DNA of 64,000 nucleotides from positions 868,001-932,000 of the forward strand of contig NC_045145.1 of NCBI RefSeq assembly GCF_008831285.2, given 5' to 3'. The notes beneath the pieces are model-generated. The model made no database searches and was not told the origin of the DNA. It saw nothing but the letters and a program-made list of their open reading frames with translations. The translations under genes were made by a program, and so were the position numbers. The stretch comes from Nymphaea colorata (Eukaryota > Streptophyta > Magnoliopsida > Nymphaeales > Nymphaeaceae). Positions 1 through 11,372 of this stretch are shown in pieces. Positions within the stretch are counted from its first letter, which is position 1. The number at the start of each line of letters is the position of its first letter.

Positions 1-5
1 GGCTC

Positions 6-1004
6 CTATTCTGGGTGCCAACCTGTGTCAAGAGTACTGTTGACATTTTCTTGACTACTAGATGCATTGTCAGACTTTCCCATGTTGAGTGCCATAGCCA
101 TAAATGCCTTAGGGATATCATAGCACTGTCGAGCTGTGTGATTTCTTCTTCCATAGTATTCACAAGTTACTCCTTGACTAGACTTGTTAATACTGTTATT
201 GTTTTTACCATAGTTTCCTCTTCCATTATAGTTTCCTCTTCCTCCACTACGCCTCTACCCATACTACCACTATAGTTACCACGCCCACGCCCCTGGTCAA
301 AGACATGCCCATGCCCTTGTTCAGCAACAAAGGCAGTGGCTGTGGCTTCAACCTGAGTCAGTTGGGGTGAGGAAAGCATTCCAAGTGCTGCTCTTGAGTG
401 ATTAACATTCATATAATTCAGACCATGAAGGCAAATCTTTAATGCAGCAACCGTAGTGATGAAAGATTCATATTCAGAACTCAACCCATTCAAAGTATGG
501 AGAACCAGATCTGTATCAGAAACAAAATGTTGCACAGTGCTAAGAGAATCATGTAATAAACTGATATGTTGAAGATAATCAGTCATACACAGTCCTCCTT
601 TTTTGAGGTATTTCGTTTGATTGAATAATACGAAAATTATTTTGTGAGGCATACTGTTTTTCAAGAATGCACCAAGCATCTCTAGCGGTGCCAACACAAA
701 CCAGTTGTGACATGATTGGTTGGTCACAGTGACTTTGATCCAACTTAATGCAAGTTAGTCTTCATGATACCATAACACATAAGCAGGATTTTCTTGAGTG
801 TGTGCTTCATCAAGAAATTAGGAGGCGCAGAACATTTTCTATTCACATACTTAATCAGATTTTGACTTTTCATAACACTTTCAATTTGAGAATGCAATAG
901 GAGATAATTTGATCGATCAAACTTAATTGAAACCAAACTTGAGAAAGCATTCCATTGTGTACCTGGTCCAGCAAAGAGACATCAGAGAAAGATGACGCAG
1001 CCAT
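6..1004 (-). pseudogene. copia gag polyprotein remnant (frameshifted)
   Basis: Gag packages the element RNA. I place the start at the ATG at 1004-1002 (MAASSFSD...), upstream of a frame break near 940. The next stretch (936-745) holds the copia gag N-terminus with DRSNYLL and SQIESVMKSQNL. After another break, 727-167 holds the UBN2-type gag core (HISLLHDSLSTV, LNGLSSEYESF) and a Gly/Arg-rich basic tail. A +1 shift near 170 leads into the zinc knuckle (CEYYGRRNHTARQCYD), where the second zinc Cys is Tyr. The segment ends with GWHPE then a stop at 8-6; a one-base loss there hides the usual entry into the DSGA protease motif. Family assignment is firm; function of this copy is unlikely. Confidence 0.75.
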
Positions 1005-1918
1005 TTTATACTCAGGCAGAACAATAGTTGGTGAGCATAAGAGCTCCTCTAAAAAACTATGTGTCGAAGGAGAGACTTCACAGAATCAGGCGATGCTTCA
1101 GACGTTTGGCGTTAGCTCCCTTTAGCTCCAATCAACGCCAAATTATACCCAAGGATCTCCAATGCAACTAGGTTTCAGATGGTATACTGCCCGATAGTTG
1201 ATCCCCATGGAAAATCACAAAGGGAGTGACTGATCTACCGCTGGTCACCGGCAGAAGTGCGCTCTCAGGCTTCTGTGACACCAGAAAGCTAGTTGGTAAA
1301 GAAAAATCCGTAACTCCTTAAAGCAAGCTCTAAAAATCTGAAATTTCGTAGGAAGAATCCTCAGATGTAGACAATTCCAAAGAGCCCTTGCTTGACCTCT
1401 GTCGTCGCCGGAGCTAAGAGTGCCAGCATGATTTTGTGACCAGTTCTTAGGCGGTATTCAAGGGTTGCAGGCAAGCTTCCAACGATAGGGTCCCTTCAAA
1501 AATTCATATCGCCTCACAGGCAGCATCAAAAATTTTGAAAATTGGTATGGAGATTGCTGAGAAGAAGATTCCAAGGAGCTATTACACGTCCCCTGGTGTT
1601 GCCAGAGCTGACAATGCCGACCGAAATTACGAGCAGGTTGTCATAGCATATAACGAGAAACATGGGAGAAACAGAGAACGCAACAGGGACAGGCGAAGAG
1701 AAACAATACAGACCGGTGACGACAATGATTCTGGCTGAGCACCTGTTAATCCTCAAGTGCAGACAGTTCTAACGAATCCCTGCTCAACTGCTAGGGTCAC
1801 CAGAGTCGATAACGCCGGTGGGTTTATCTTGCTGATAACTGTCAGTATTCTCCCAGTTCAGCAGTTCTTGGATGCTGCTGTGATCGATACCAATACTCTG
1901 CAACTCCAAAGCTCTCTT

Positions 1919-1931
1919 GGCTTTGATACCA
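1919..1931 (-). other. primer-binding site of the copia element
   Basis: On the minus strand the bases read TGGTATCAAAGCC, one or two changes from TGGTATCAGAGC, the site complementary to initiator tRNA-Met in plant copia elements. It sits directly inside the LTR end, as expected. Confidence 0.65.
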
Positions 1932-2321
1932 AGTTAAGAAACTGAAAGCATACAAGAGAAAGAGAGAAGGAGAGAAAGAGAAGGACACACAAGATAACGT
2001 GGTTCGGCTAAACAAGCCTACGTTGACACTAACAATTCTCTCTATTCTTCAATGACTCAACTAAGAGGGAGTACAAATATTTATAGTCACTATGTACAAT
2101 TGAGATCCTTGATTTTAGGATCTGGATAGTCTTTGGCAAGATTACAGGAGATTGTTTTTAGAAATGGATCTTGCCTTATCAAGAGAAAATCCTTCAGTTT
2201 TGAATAACGCAATGTTGGTGTTATCCTCTACTTGATTGTCGTAATCTCCCTTATTGTTGTAGATTCTCTTATTAGTCACAACTTCTCACAATGGAAAATT
2301 CTTTACACTATGCAAGCTAAC
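1932..2321 (-). repeat. copia long terminal repeat (5' LTR)
   Basis: The segment is bounded by the primer site on one side and by TAACA on the other. Its ends (AGTTA, expected TGTTA, and TAACA) form the short inverted repeat typical of LTRs, with one terminal change. A minus-strand TATA box (CTATAAATA, plus positions about 2079-2087) and the ACGTGGTTCGG-like U5 motif near 1998-2008 support the call. Length is about 390 bp. The partner LTR is outside the window, so target-site duplication cannot be tested. Confidence 0.6.
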
Positions 2322-3424
2322 AAATATATGCAGAAAGAATGGTAAGGCAATGTTGGTCAAGCTAATGCTCCAAACAAGGCTCCAATGCTTCTTTAAGCCA
2401 AAACTCCCTTCGAGTGGGTTCCCATTATTATATTTTGGATACGCAGAAAGAATGGTAAGGTGATGAAGAATGTTGAGAGAGCGAGAGAGAGAGAGAGAGA
2501 GAGAGAGAGTTCAGGGATCGTTAGAGCAACAAAGATGGGTAGCCGCTTGTTGCAAGCCACATCAGCATTGGGATTGATAACCGCTTCCACCATCACCTCA
2601 AATTCTTCTGTCTGAGGCATTATCTTCTTTTCCTATTCGCTTGGCACCACTTCCAGAGGCGTGCTCAATCCATGACCATCACCCTAGGCCTGCTGACCTG
2701 CCCAAATGCAGAAGACACAAATCAATTCCTTGAAAACGTCACCGGTTTCATAATTTGTCGCGAAGTGTGAATGGTTATCATGCTTCAGTAGGCCTAGTAA
2801 CAATGTGGTTTCTTAAGCCATACCTCGGCTTGTTCCTCTGAGGCACCGGCCGCAGCTCCTGATTTCCCTGTGCAAACTGCAACCGCATAGGCGTGAGAAT
2901 GAACTATTAGAACCACATATCAGATATGCTAGTGCAGATATAAGTAAGCAAATGCGCGCACACTCTACCAGCCTCCTATGGAAGAAGTGTTAAAACATGG
3001 AAAAAAGAAAAGAACTGAAGCATGTACGTGATTGTGGATCGGCATTTTGATGCCTGCATCCATGGGAAAGAGAGCTCTCTCTTTATTCATTCTCTGATGT
3101 TCTTGAAAGAAGATGGGCTCTCAATATATAGAGTACACGCCAGACCATTTTAGGTAAGATAATCACGCAAGAATCCTGCGTGATAAACAAAGTGTCAAGA
3201 AAAAAGGGATCAGATCTCTTATCAAGACATGTTATTGTTATGCAGACTACATTTTCAGTGGTTAATGGATTGAGATAGAAATTGTGTATTATCATGATCT
3301 TGTATACCAAAAATCTTGTAAGAGATAACCTTTTTTTGTACTATATATATGTTGCTCAAAGGAATCAACAAAAACAAGTTTTCTCCAGCTTTATCTTTCA
3401 GGGTTCCTTGTTTTCTCTCCAGTT
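2322..3424. other. no gene recognised; GA microsatellite, short hairpin
   Basis: A short direct repeat (CAGAAAGAATGGTAAGG) occurs at about 2331 and 2443. A (GA)n run lies at 2475-2509. A 75-codon minus-strand open frame (2620-2393) includes the translated microsatellite and has no family I recognise. A perfect 8-bp inverted repeat with a 7-base loop (ATCACGCA/TGCGTGAT) is at 3162-3184. TATA-rich patches near 3123 and 3342 could belong to an old solo LTR, but the ends are not clear. Confidence 0.4.
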
Positions 3425-3439
3425 ATAATAAAATATTTT

Positions 3440-3590
3440 TCATTTTTATTTTTTGTATTTAGGTCCACCGATTTTCAAGAAAAACAAGGTCGGTGGTTCT
3501 CTCATGTCCTCCCAACTTCTCCAAGATATCGGTGATGACTTTTCATGATGTTCTTAACGAGAAGGTTGCCAAATAATTTCAGCTTTTGTC
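3440..3590 (+). repeat. lone diverged copy of the acceptor-exon module of the 1.5-kb array
   Basis: This matches the 3' part of the 15.0-19.5 kb array units: a T-rich tract ending in TTTGTATTTAG, then GTCCACCGATTTTCAAGAAAA, then a frame that ends in VLNEKVAK and a TAA at 3574-3576. Similarity begins in the T-rich tract and stops soon after the stop codon, so only this module is present here. It resembles a splice acceptor followed by a short terminal exon, but no upstream exon was recognised. Confidence 0.6.
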
Positions 3591-3599
3591 GGCGGCCCT

Positions 3600-4200
3600 G
3601 CTACAACCAAAATTGCATAATGTACCAAGCAACTTCCATTCGTCACCCTGTTCATTATTGCTCTTTAAATGATACTTATAATAGACTGCAAATTGAAGAT
3701 GCTTTGCTTTAAACAAGTCACTTTAACAACTTTCTTTCCATTCAAAATAAAGGCACTGTGAGTGGACTAGCTCAAACTCGGCATGAAACTCAAATTGCTG
3801 ATGCTAAACTCAAGCCCAGATTGGGCTGGAGCTTAGCCGGGCCATTATTTAAAAAAAAAAATTGAACATGAGTAGAAACAGCCAGGTTAGAATTTGAGAA
3901 TTTGGAGCTTGCTAGCAAGGAGGAAATCCGATGTAGCTGTTTATTGTCGTGATGATGTTGTAAATAATCTTTTACATGTTACTTATGGATCTTACTCAAG
4001 TGATCTTACTCAAGTTTACGTAAGCTGAGCTTACCAAGCTCGAACTCTACTAGTTTACTTAACTTTAACCCGAACACGACTTGTTTATTAGATGGGTGGA
4101 GCTCGATCCAAGTTTAACTAAGAGAGGTCAAGAGTGAACCAGAGATGGCTCTACTCATAAACATTTATAATACTGTGGCGGCGTCCTCCTATGGAGTAAT
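3600..4200. repeat. degenerate CTCGAACTC-type repeat tract
   Basis: Scattered copies of CTCAAACTCG / AAGCTCGAACTC / GAGCTCGATCC words (3760-3840, 4020-4130) resemble the CTCGAG-rich part of the 1.5-kb array units. This wording is common in plant non-coding repeats. No coding signal was seen. Confidence 0.3.
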
Positions 4201-4204
4201 TGAA

Positions 4205-4300
4205 TATCCTGTGTGTCACTGAAGAAGACATCATGCCATGGATTGTCCAAGAAATGCTGCAATACTTCATGCAGTGAACAAATAAGACCATCTAAACTGA
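4205..4300 (+). pseudogene. possible copia gag zinc-knuckle scrap
   Basis: One frame reads PVCH-stop-RRHHAMDCPRNAAIL. The spacing H-x4-C followed by PRN is like the end of a copia CCHC knuckle, and the two upstream Cys codons overlap in neighbouring frames. It is very short, has a stop, and could be chance. Confidence 0.3.
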
Positions 4301-4489
4301 GAAGGAAAGCATCAAATAGCAAACCTGGTTATATGCACCATAGTGGTGCAAAATTTTGTGCTCAAGTATGGTTAATGACTAAAATACCCTTAGTTGACAC
4401 TTAAAAAAAACTTTTTGTAAAGACAAAAATAGAATGAAAAAAGTAAAGAACATTTCTTTTTAACAAATGACCAAAATGTCCTTCCATCC

Positions 4490-4629
4490 TTTGCTGCATA
4501 ACGTCTGCTATGTTGGCCACTGCATGACATTTGATCCGCCTCTATGTTAGACTGAGAAACAACTTGCTGTTTCTTTGAACTTCCTGCAACAAGATTCAGT
4601 CCCAAGAAGGCTGCATAAATGTTGACCAT
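4490..4629 (-). pseudogene. copia RNase H fragment
   Basis: The minus-strand frame starting at 4629 contains FLGLNLVAGSSKKQQVVSQS followed by NIEAD. This matches the strongly conserved copia RNase H segment that reads W-SSKKQ-x-VSRS-x-EAEY, with Trp and Tyr changed. Nothing else of the element is recognisable around it, so it is a scrap of an old insertion. Orientation is opposite to the zinc-knuckle scrap at 4.2 kb, so the two are not one simple element. Confidence 0.6.
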
Positions 4630-4890
4630 CGATGGATCATTTGGGCATTCGGCCTATGAACTTTGTTCTTGGATGGTTTGAACTTTGAAGATTAGACCAT
4701 AATGAACGGTAGATTTTATGAATCTTAATATTCTTCTGACAGCTCCCATTGAGATTCTACATGATCCTAATAAATTGGCTGAACCTTGTAAGTACCCCCA
4801 AGTTTTCAAGTTTCATATATATCTAGCATTTTCACAATTATTTTCAACAATTTGGGATATCAAATACTTCAATTTATCAGAGTTCTGATC
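4630..4890. other. no feature recognised
   Basis: AT-rich single-copy-looking sequence with no open frame or repeat that I can support. Confidence 0.3.
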
Positions 4891-4899
4891 CAATTACCC

Positions 4900-5265
4900 T
4901 CTAATCTGGTTATCGACTATATTTTTGAACTCACCTGAATTTAAATCTAAACTTCCAACCCAAGCCCTACCTCAATCTAGGCTGATAATTCATGTCAAAT
5001 CTAGATCTAAACTCAATCCAAAATCCCAAGTCAAGATCCAAAAACCAGGCTTAGATCCAGATCTGGATCCAAATCCCAACTTTAGATAAAAGATAGATCC
5101 CTAAATCCCAATTTGGATCTAGAACTGAGCTCCAGATCTAAAACTAAGCCTTATATCCAAATTCAAAGTTTTCGATCCAAAATGGAACTTAGATCTATAT
5201 CCAACTCTAAATCCAAGCACCAAATCCAAAATCCTGCCCTAGATCCAAAAAGAAAGTTAAAAGTT
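4900..5265. repeat. degenerate tandem repeat of ATCCAAA/ATCTAGATC words
   Basis: Words such as AGATCCA, AATCCAAA and ATCTAGATC recur every 6-20 bases. The translated frame (5113-5343) is a by-product of this periodicity. The pattern is like the (GATTCA/AATCCG)-rich section inside the 1.5-kb array units. Confidence 0.55.
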
Positions 5266-5479
5266 CATAATTACACTCGAGAATCAAAATCGAGCCCAAA
5301 CAAGGAAAATAGATACAGAAAATCGCCCATAGGTCTATATTAGATCACTCAAATGTTTGAAATTGAGCCCAAGAATCAATTCTCAACATCATTCGTAAGC
5401 CCCCCTCGCTTTTCACTCAATTTGGGTGGGAATATGGGTGGGCGCGGGCCGAGCCCAAGAATCAATTCTCAATTATCTC

Positions 5480-5700
5480 TTTCTCTTCTACTAGTTTTTC
5501 TCTTTATTTCTTTCCACTCACTTATAAATCTTTATTTCTCTCTCTTAATTTTCTCTTAAAATCTCTTGCTCTTTGCTAGTTTTTCTCTGCCTATATTTTC
5601 TTTCTCTTAAAAATCTTTACCTCACTCTCTCTAACTGTTTTGATAAAGGTTTGTGAAATACTCTCCTTGAAAAATAATTTCCTTCCTTTAAATACTGTTT
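5480..5700 (+). repeat. pyrimidine-rich repeat block, copy 1
   Basis: TCTCTT, AAAATCTCTTGCTC and ACTAGTTTTTCTC words are repeated. The same block recurs at 22.2-22.76 kb and again at 34.65-34.84 kb beside the gap. Here and at 22.5 kb it lies at the left edge of the 9.1-kb duplicated segments. Confidence 0.6.
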
Positions 5701-7227
5701 GATTGGAAGTTAAATCTAATATCGAGTCAGTGAACAACTTCATGCCAAGTTTTTCAAGTGCAACATCGACAAGGCTCTCTGAATTTTTTGTACGAGCTCT
5801 TCTTTTCATTTTTTCTTTTTACTGAAAGCTATCAAATAAAAGGCAGAAGTTAATTTACTTCTTCATGTCATCTTGTCAATCAAAGAACATGAAGCAAAAT
5901 TATTGCTGCACCAAGTCAACTTTTAACGAACGTAAGTACATGCAGAAATGCCTCGGTTCACACTTGTCAAAAATTCAAATATAAAATCAAAGCAAACTGT
6001 GTGACTTAAATTACATACTATTTGCATGGATCCTGGTTCTATCTCAAAATTTAAAAAATATATATATATATAAATTTTACTTGTCTCATATAAAAATTTT
6101 CAAAATGATAATTCCTCTCTATCAAAATTTAAAAACTTTAATTCGACTCTCTTCATGACAAAATTTTGACTTCATCCTTGTCCATATAACTCTTTTTTTT
6201 TTCATCCTCTAGTAAGCAAAAGTTTTACATTCCTCCTACCTCTATCGGTATAACTGTATTGAACTGAAGCATGGTACACCCACCAACTAGAACATCACAA
6301 TCTCATTTTAATGCACTCCAAAAACAAACCTAAACAAATTTTGGTACGCAAACAACCCTATTTACATAAAAGGCAATATCTGGCTGGGTGAGGGACACAT
6401 ATTCGCAATGCACCCACCCACAATACTTCAATATAAAGTAGCATCCATAAACGTTGAACTGTCACCGGCAAATAATTTTATGATGTGGCCATCGGCATGT
6501 TCATGGGTTTGGCTTAATGCATTTTTGTATGCTTTAAAAGATTAAAGATATTACTTTCTTTGATAAACACCAAGCTTACTCTTAACATTGGTGGATTCAC
6601 CTCCTAGGAAATACAATGATGATTTTCCAAGTTTCACTTTTGCTTGTAGGGGCAAGGGTCTTCTATTTATCTAACGGGGTCATTTTGATCACTTTTAGTC
6701 CATGACACATGGTCCTTTGTTAGAGGGCCATTACATATTACATGCTCCAATAACACAATGATGCTCACAGCATATAATTCTCATCCTCCTCATTCAAGGG
6801 CTTTTCTTTTGATAACATTGGACATCAGTGCACCCACTTACTGGAATTGTGCATTTTTATTCATTCTTCTTGTTGTGCTTTTTCTTGCTAGGTTTGAGAA
6901 ATTGTGCTGAGGATATGGTACATCAAAATTTTAGAAAATTGAAAGGATTTATGTGAACTATGGCTATAGTGGTGTCCTTACTTACAACAAAGCACAAACT
7001 GCAATAATTGACAAAGTTTCAAGCCTCTTTCACACAAGATTAGTCACTCAAATGCACAAGCATATTAAGCATATCTTTGTTAAATCCTATACGCAACTGT
7101 AATTGAGCAATGCATGTGAGAGCTCTCAATGAAAGCAATCAAACTACATTTCCACCTCCAACTATTTTAGCCAATGGCTGGTCACTCCCTGGAATTAAAT
7201 CTCATTGCATTTATGGATATATTTGAA
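5700..7227. other. 3' flank of kinase pseudogene A
   Basis: No gene seen. The section from about 6300 matches 22.94-23.8 kb. A short (TA)n run is at 6058-6073, and 6040-6190 has repeated CAAAATTTAAAAA words. The small open frames here are not conserved in the duplicate copy. Confidence 0.5.
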
Positions 7228-8421
7228 TTATCCTTCCATCATTCTTGTTTTCTGTCGTATCGTTCTCAGCACTACAACCACTTCCTTCATGTCCATTCTC
7301 TCATTCTGGTCGTTTTCATCATAACCAGCGGCTCATTCATAGCAGCTGATCTTTCAGTTGGAGTAGTATTGCATTCATTAAAATGATGGCTGTCAATGAC
7401 ATCTGAAATTGCAATAGGAAATACTTCAGCCACAAATTACCTCAAACTAAAATCCCCATCAAACTGTTCATGAGTAGGCTTTCTTCCTGTAAACACCTCA
7501 AGGAGGAGAATTCCGTAGCTGTAGACATTGGCTTTCTCTGACACCTTTCCAGCCATCCCAAATTCTAATTCAACCACTCAACAATGTTAGACATAATTAG
7601 CAAGCAAAATATAATTAGCTCATGTATGACACAATTGCACTAATTGGTTTTGGGCAAGAGGACTGAAAATTAATGGACTTAAGATCAATTGAACCTCCAA
7701 TCCTGCTTTCTCTTGTTGTATTCTCAAATATACATCTAAAAAAGAATACAAGATTATGATTTAGATCTAGATGTGGTTACCGTTGACCTATCTCAAGGTT
7801 CTCTTAAATGGCTCCTAAATCGAGTGAATTATTCAGTAGTGCCGATTGTTAGCCAGTCTTAAGCCATTAGGTAGAAAGGTGTTTACGATTAGGATTCTTT
7901 ATAAAAGAAAGGAAAAAAGTTTATAACTTCTGTTAAAAGAAGAAGATCAATTGAAGATTCTTGTCTGTTGAGGACATGCAAACAACTAATGTGTACAGAT
8001 CAATGAATGCATTGTCCATGTAAAATAGTTTATCAATGACCTTTACATTATTGAGCTACAAACCACTTGTGCATGTCTTTATGTGTGAACTACCAAATCA
8101 TGATGATTAGATAGATCATGGGTGTTTTCATATCAATTAATATATTTATTGATGATATATTGCAAACCACAGAAGAGTATAATTAGTTAAACCACATAAC
8201 CAGGAACAAATATATATATATATATTATTATATATATCAGTGGGCTACCTGTGTTGCTGATGACTCCATTTCTTATTTTGTGACCCTAAAAAAACTGTCT
8301 AATTCCTAAAACGGTTGCCAAACATTGACTATCATCAATGCATTTTTTGCAATGCTTTAAACAATACAAATTTAAAAAAAAATGCTTAGTCAGCTGATTA
8401 CAATATAAATAAGTAATGAAT

Positions 8422-8465
<44 letters not shown>

Positions 8466-11372
8466 TCCACTAGGACTGGAAAACCCACCCACTCTCTCTT
8501 TGTCTCTCTTTATCTCACCTCATCACCTCTCCAGCCCCTCCCATGCAATCCCGCCTTCTCTTCCACTTTCTCTATGAGAGCATTATTAAAGAGAAAGAGA
8601 GTGTGTTCACACTGCACACACACACTTAAGAACTCAAAGCCAGGCCAGGTTGACTCAAGAAACGGTACAGGCAATTATACTCACTTTGAGAGACACAAAA
8701 TTAATAAAAAGACCAAAAAATAAGAGATAGTACGTAACTGGTGCAATGTATCCGGTGTTCCGAGAGTCGCTGTAAGAGTAGAAGACTTCAGACCAACTAG
8801 AATCTTTGCAATGCCAAAATCGCTAACGTATGCTGTCATGCTCTCATCTAGAAGCACATTACTTGGCTTCAGATCACAATGAACTATAGTCTCCGAGTAA
8901 CCATGGTGAAGATATTCTAGAGCACAAGCCACATCAATCATAATATCCAATCTCTGAAAGAGATTCAAGTGATGGCCATTCAAATGTAGGTAGACTTCTA
9001 GGCGCCCAAGAGGCATGTATTGGAGAACTAAAGCTGAATCCTACAGAGACGTAATGACTTTAACGAGGTTTCGGTGCCTGATTTAATGCATGACAGTGCA
9101 CTCGATATCAAAACTTTTAGATGCTCCTTCAAACAACAAATTAAGGACCTTAACAGCAATTGTTGTTCCATCTGCTAGAATTCCTTTCTACACTGAGCCA
9201 AAGCTTCCACTCCCAAGACAGTTTGCATCACTGAAATTGCTCGTTGCATGCAATAGCTCTCTGTAGGAAATCACTGGGAGTGTAATTCCTCGTAACCTTT
9301 CAATGTCATCATGATGCATCGACAACCCCATCTTTCTATAGCATGACATACCATTGAGTGTCCAAACAATGACCAAAAGTGCTGAGCCTCCACTTGAGTA
9401 AGCGGCAACGACTCTAGCGTGTTTTTCTTACTTTGACTCTCTGTTTTGTCTAAGCACAATGGGGCATGGAATTTGAGAGCTCCACACAGTGCATAGTTCC
9501 CTAGGAACAACTCGGCAGAAAGGTTTGCAACTTTCTACCACTTGGAATCCCTCCTTGCAATAGATTGAAGGACAAGTCCAAGACCTAGATGTGTTGAAGT
9601 TTCTCCAATGATTTTGGTATCTCACCGGAAAGATTGTTATGGGAAAGGTCAATAGTGTCAAGGTCTAGCATGTGATCAAGTTGTTCAGGAATGTGACCAA
9701 CAAATGTGTTATGAGAAAGATTTAAATACTCTAACATTTGGAGCTTTGATAATGATGCAGGCAACTCTTCACTCTGCTTGTTTGCAGAGATATCCATGTC
9801 GATCATCATGGCAAAACTCCGAGACCCAAAGGCAGGTGACCAGTGAAGGAGTTGTCCTGCAAGTATAGCTCCAACAAGTCCTTCAACTCACAAAGACTAG
9901 GCGGTAGTGCTGATGACAAATTGTTTGAGCTTAGATCCAGCGCTTGCAAACTAGTGAAATTGTTGATAGAGATTGAAATTGACCCAATTAGCATGTTGTG
10001 TTCAATATAAAAAATAAACATGTGGACTAACAGGTAGATTGATAGTGGGATTGGGCCTTTTAATGCATTGTTATCAAGAGAAAGCATCTGTAAGCTGTGC
10101 ATATGTCCTATGTTTGGTGGAATGATCCCTTTTATTTTGTTGGAACTCAAACCTAGGGCAATTAACTTGGTCAAGTTGGCTAGGGCTAATGGCATAGTAC
10201 CTTCAATCTGATTAGAGGAAAGGTCAAGTTCCAACAAGGTGGTTGTCAGGTTTCCAACAGAGGCCGGAAGAATGCCATTCAAATGGTTTTGTGACAGAAC
10301 AACTTTCTCTAGTAGTCGACAGTTGGTGAAGGATGTGAGAATGGAGAGCTCACGGTTGCCAGGGACATTGGTCAACATATTTCCCCAAAGGGAAAGGTAT
10401 GTCAGCTGTGACAGACTACCTAGTTCTAATGGTATCGGACCACTAAATTTATTGCTTTCGGCAGTAAGAAGTTGAAGTCTTGTAGCATTAGAAAGAGAAG
10501 CTGGGAGAGGCCATCAAAATTGTTTATACCCATATAGAGTCTTTGGAGATTGGGCAGGAAGCAGTCAGCATCTTTAGGGAGATGCCTTGTTAGTTGATTG
10601 ATCGCGAAACTCAAATTCTGAAGAGCGGATAGGTTAAACAAACTCTCAGGCAATGTACCAGTGAGATTGTTCATTTCCACACTAAAGAATGTCAACTGGG
10701 TTTTGCTTCCAACTCGGAAGGAATGTTCCCTTGCATGTGATTTTTACCAATATTAAGGAACTCCAGCTTGAGAGGTTGGCAAAACTGACTGGAATGGTGC
10801 CCTTGAGCCTGTTACCATAAAGATTTAGGATCTTGAATTCCAGCAAACTGCCTAGGAACTCCGGAATTAGAATTGGTTATCTCGTGCTGACAGTATTTGG
10901 AGACCTTGACAATGGCTCAGTGTTTGTGGGATCAACCCCTCAAAATTGTTTTTTCTTATAGAAAGATTTTCTAACAGAGGAAGACGACTAAAATCAACGA
11001 GAAGGTGACCATGGAAACTGTCGTCTGAGAGATCAAGAACCTTTAAGAAGGATAGATTGCTGCTGTATGGAGAGAGAGTACCTTCAAGTGTCTTTCCAGA
11101 GAGCTTCAGAGCAACTACCCTTTGTGAACCACGACTGCATGAAACTCCATTCCAGTCGCAGAAAGAGATGTTGGAATTCCAATTCGATAACACATTATAA
11201 AGGACTTTAGTGACAAGGGATTTGAAAGACAGCAATGCGAATTGATCAGTCACGTTGCTTGGAGAAACAAGGGATGAGGGCACCTCCCTTGGCCGAGAAC
11301 CACAATGAAGCTGAAGGAGGAGAATCACAAAAGAAAGACGAGCGGCTGAGGTGACTGACCGGTGGTTGCCAT
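7228..11372 (-). pseudogene. LRR receptor-like kinase pseudogene A (LRR-XII type)
   Basis: Family members are plasma-membrane receptors of the FLS2/EFR/Xa21 group that sense microbial patterns. Ancestral start is the ATG at 11372-11370. Order: signal peptide, LRRNT (ALLSFKSLV, NWNSNISFCDWNGVSC), an LRR array (10.9-9.6 kb; repeats like LDLSSNQIEGTMPLALANL), paired-Cys cap, membrane segment, kinase. Kinase motifs seen: GSGSFGSV, AVKVLN, HCDLKPSN (non-RD loop), SDFGIAK. The kinase is split by one intron (7565 to about 8745), and exon 2 ends at 7228. Lesions: TGA in the signal peptide at 11325-11327, a one-base loss near 11292, a 7-base loss near 10871 relative to copy B, stops at 9188-9190 and near 9083, a shift just before the donor, and a stop at 7437-7439. 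A direct product is therefore not expected unless these are sequencing errors. Confidence 0.85.
8424..8466. repeat. (TA)n(GA)n microsatellite in the kinase intron
   Basis: A run of TA followed by a run of GA lies inside the intron of pseudogene A. The matching intron of copy B has a TA run at 25268-25290 and GA-rich sequence next to it. Confidence 0.8.

Larger units (their letters stand above)
1..2321 (-). mobile_element. Ty1/copia LTR retrotransposon, 5' part (LTR, primer site, leader, gag); continues off the left edge
   Basis: Read on the minus strand the order is LTR (2321-1932), primer-binding site (1931-1919), a leader of about 0.9 kb, then gag from 1004 down to the window edge, where the start of the protease appears. 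This is the standard order of a Ty1/copia element. The leader is long for the family and contains only short shadow frames. The downstream pol and second LTR would lie to the left of this window. Several single-base frame breaks in gag mean this copy is defective as read. Confidence 0.75.

Noticed and set aside
1535-1738. Plus-strand 67-codon frame with Arg-rich tail
   Set aside because: It lies in the leader of the minus-strand copia element and has no family; a shadow frame.
2393-2620. Minus-strand 75-codon frame containing SLSLSLSL
   Set aside because: The Ser-Leu run is the translated GA microsatellite. The part before it looked protein-like but matches nothing I know.
3162-3184. 8-bp perfect hairpin as a terminator or regulatory RNA
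   Set aside because: Too short to stand out in 64 kb, with no neighbouring transcript to act on.
9864-10475. Plus-strand frames opposite the LRR region
   Set aside because: Antisense shadows of the LRR coding strand; similar frames recur at 25864-26268 and 26981-27454.
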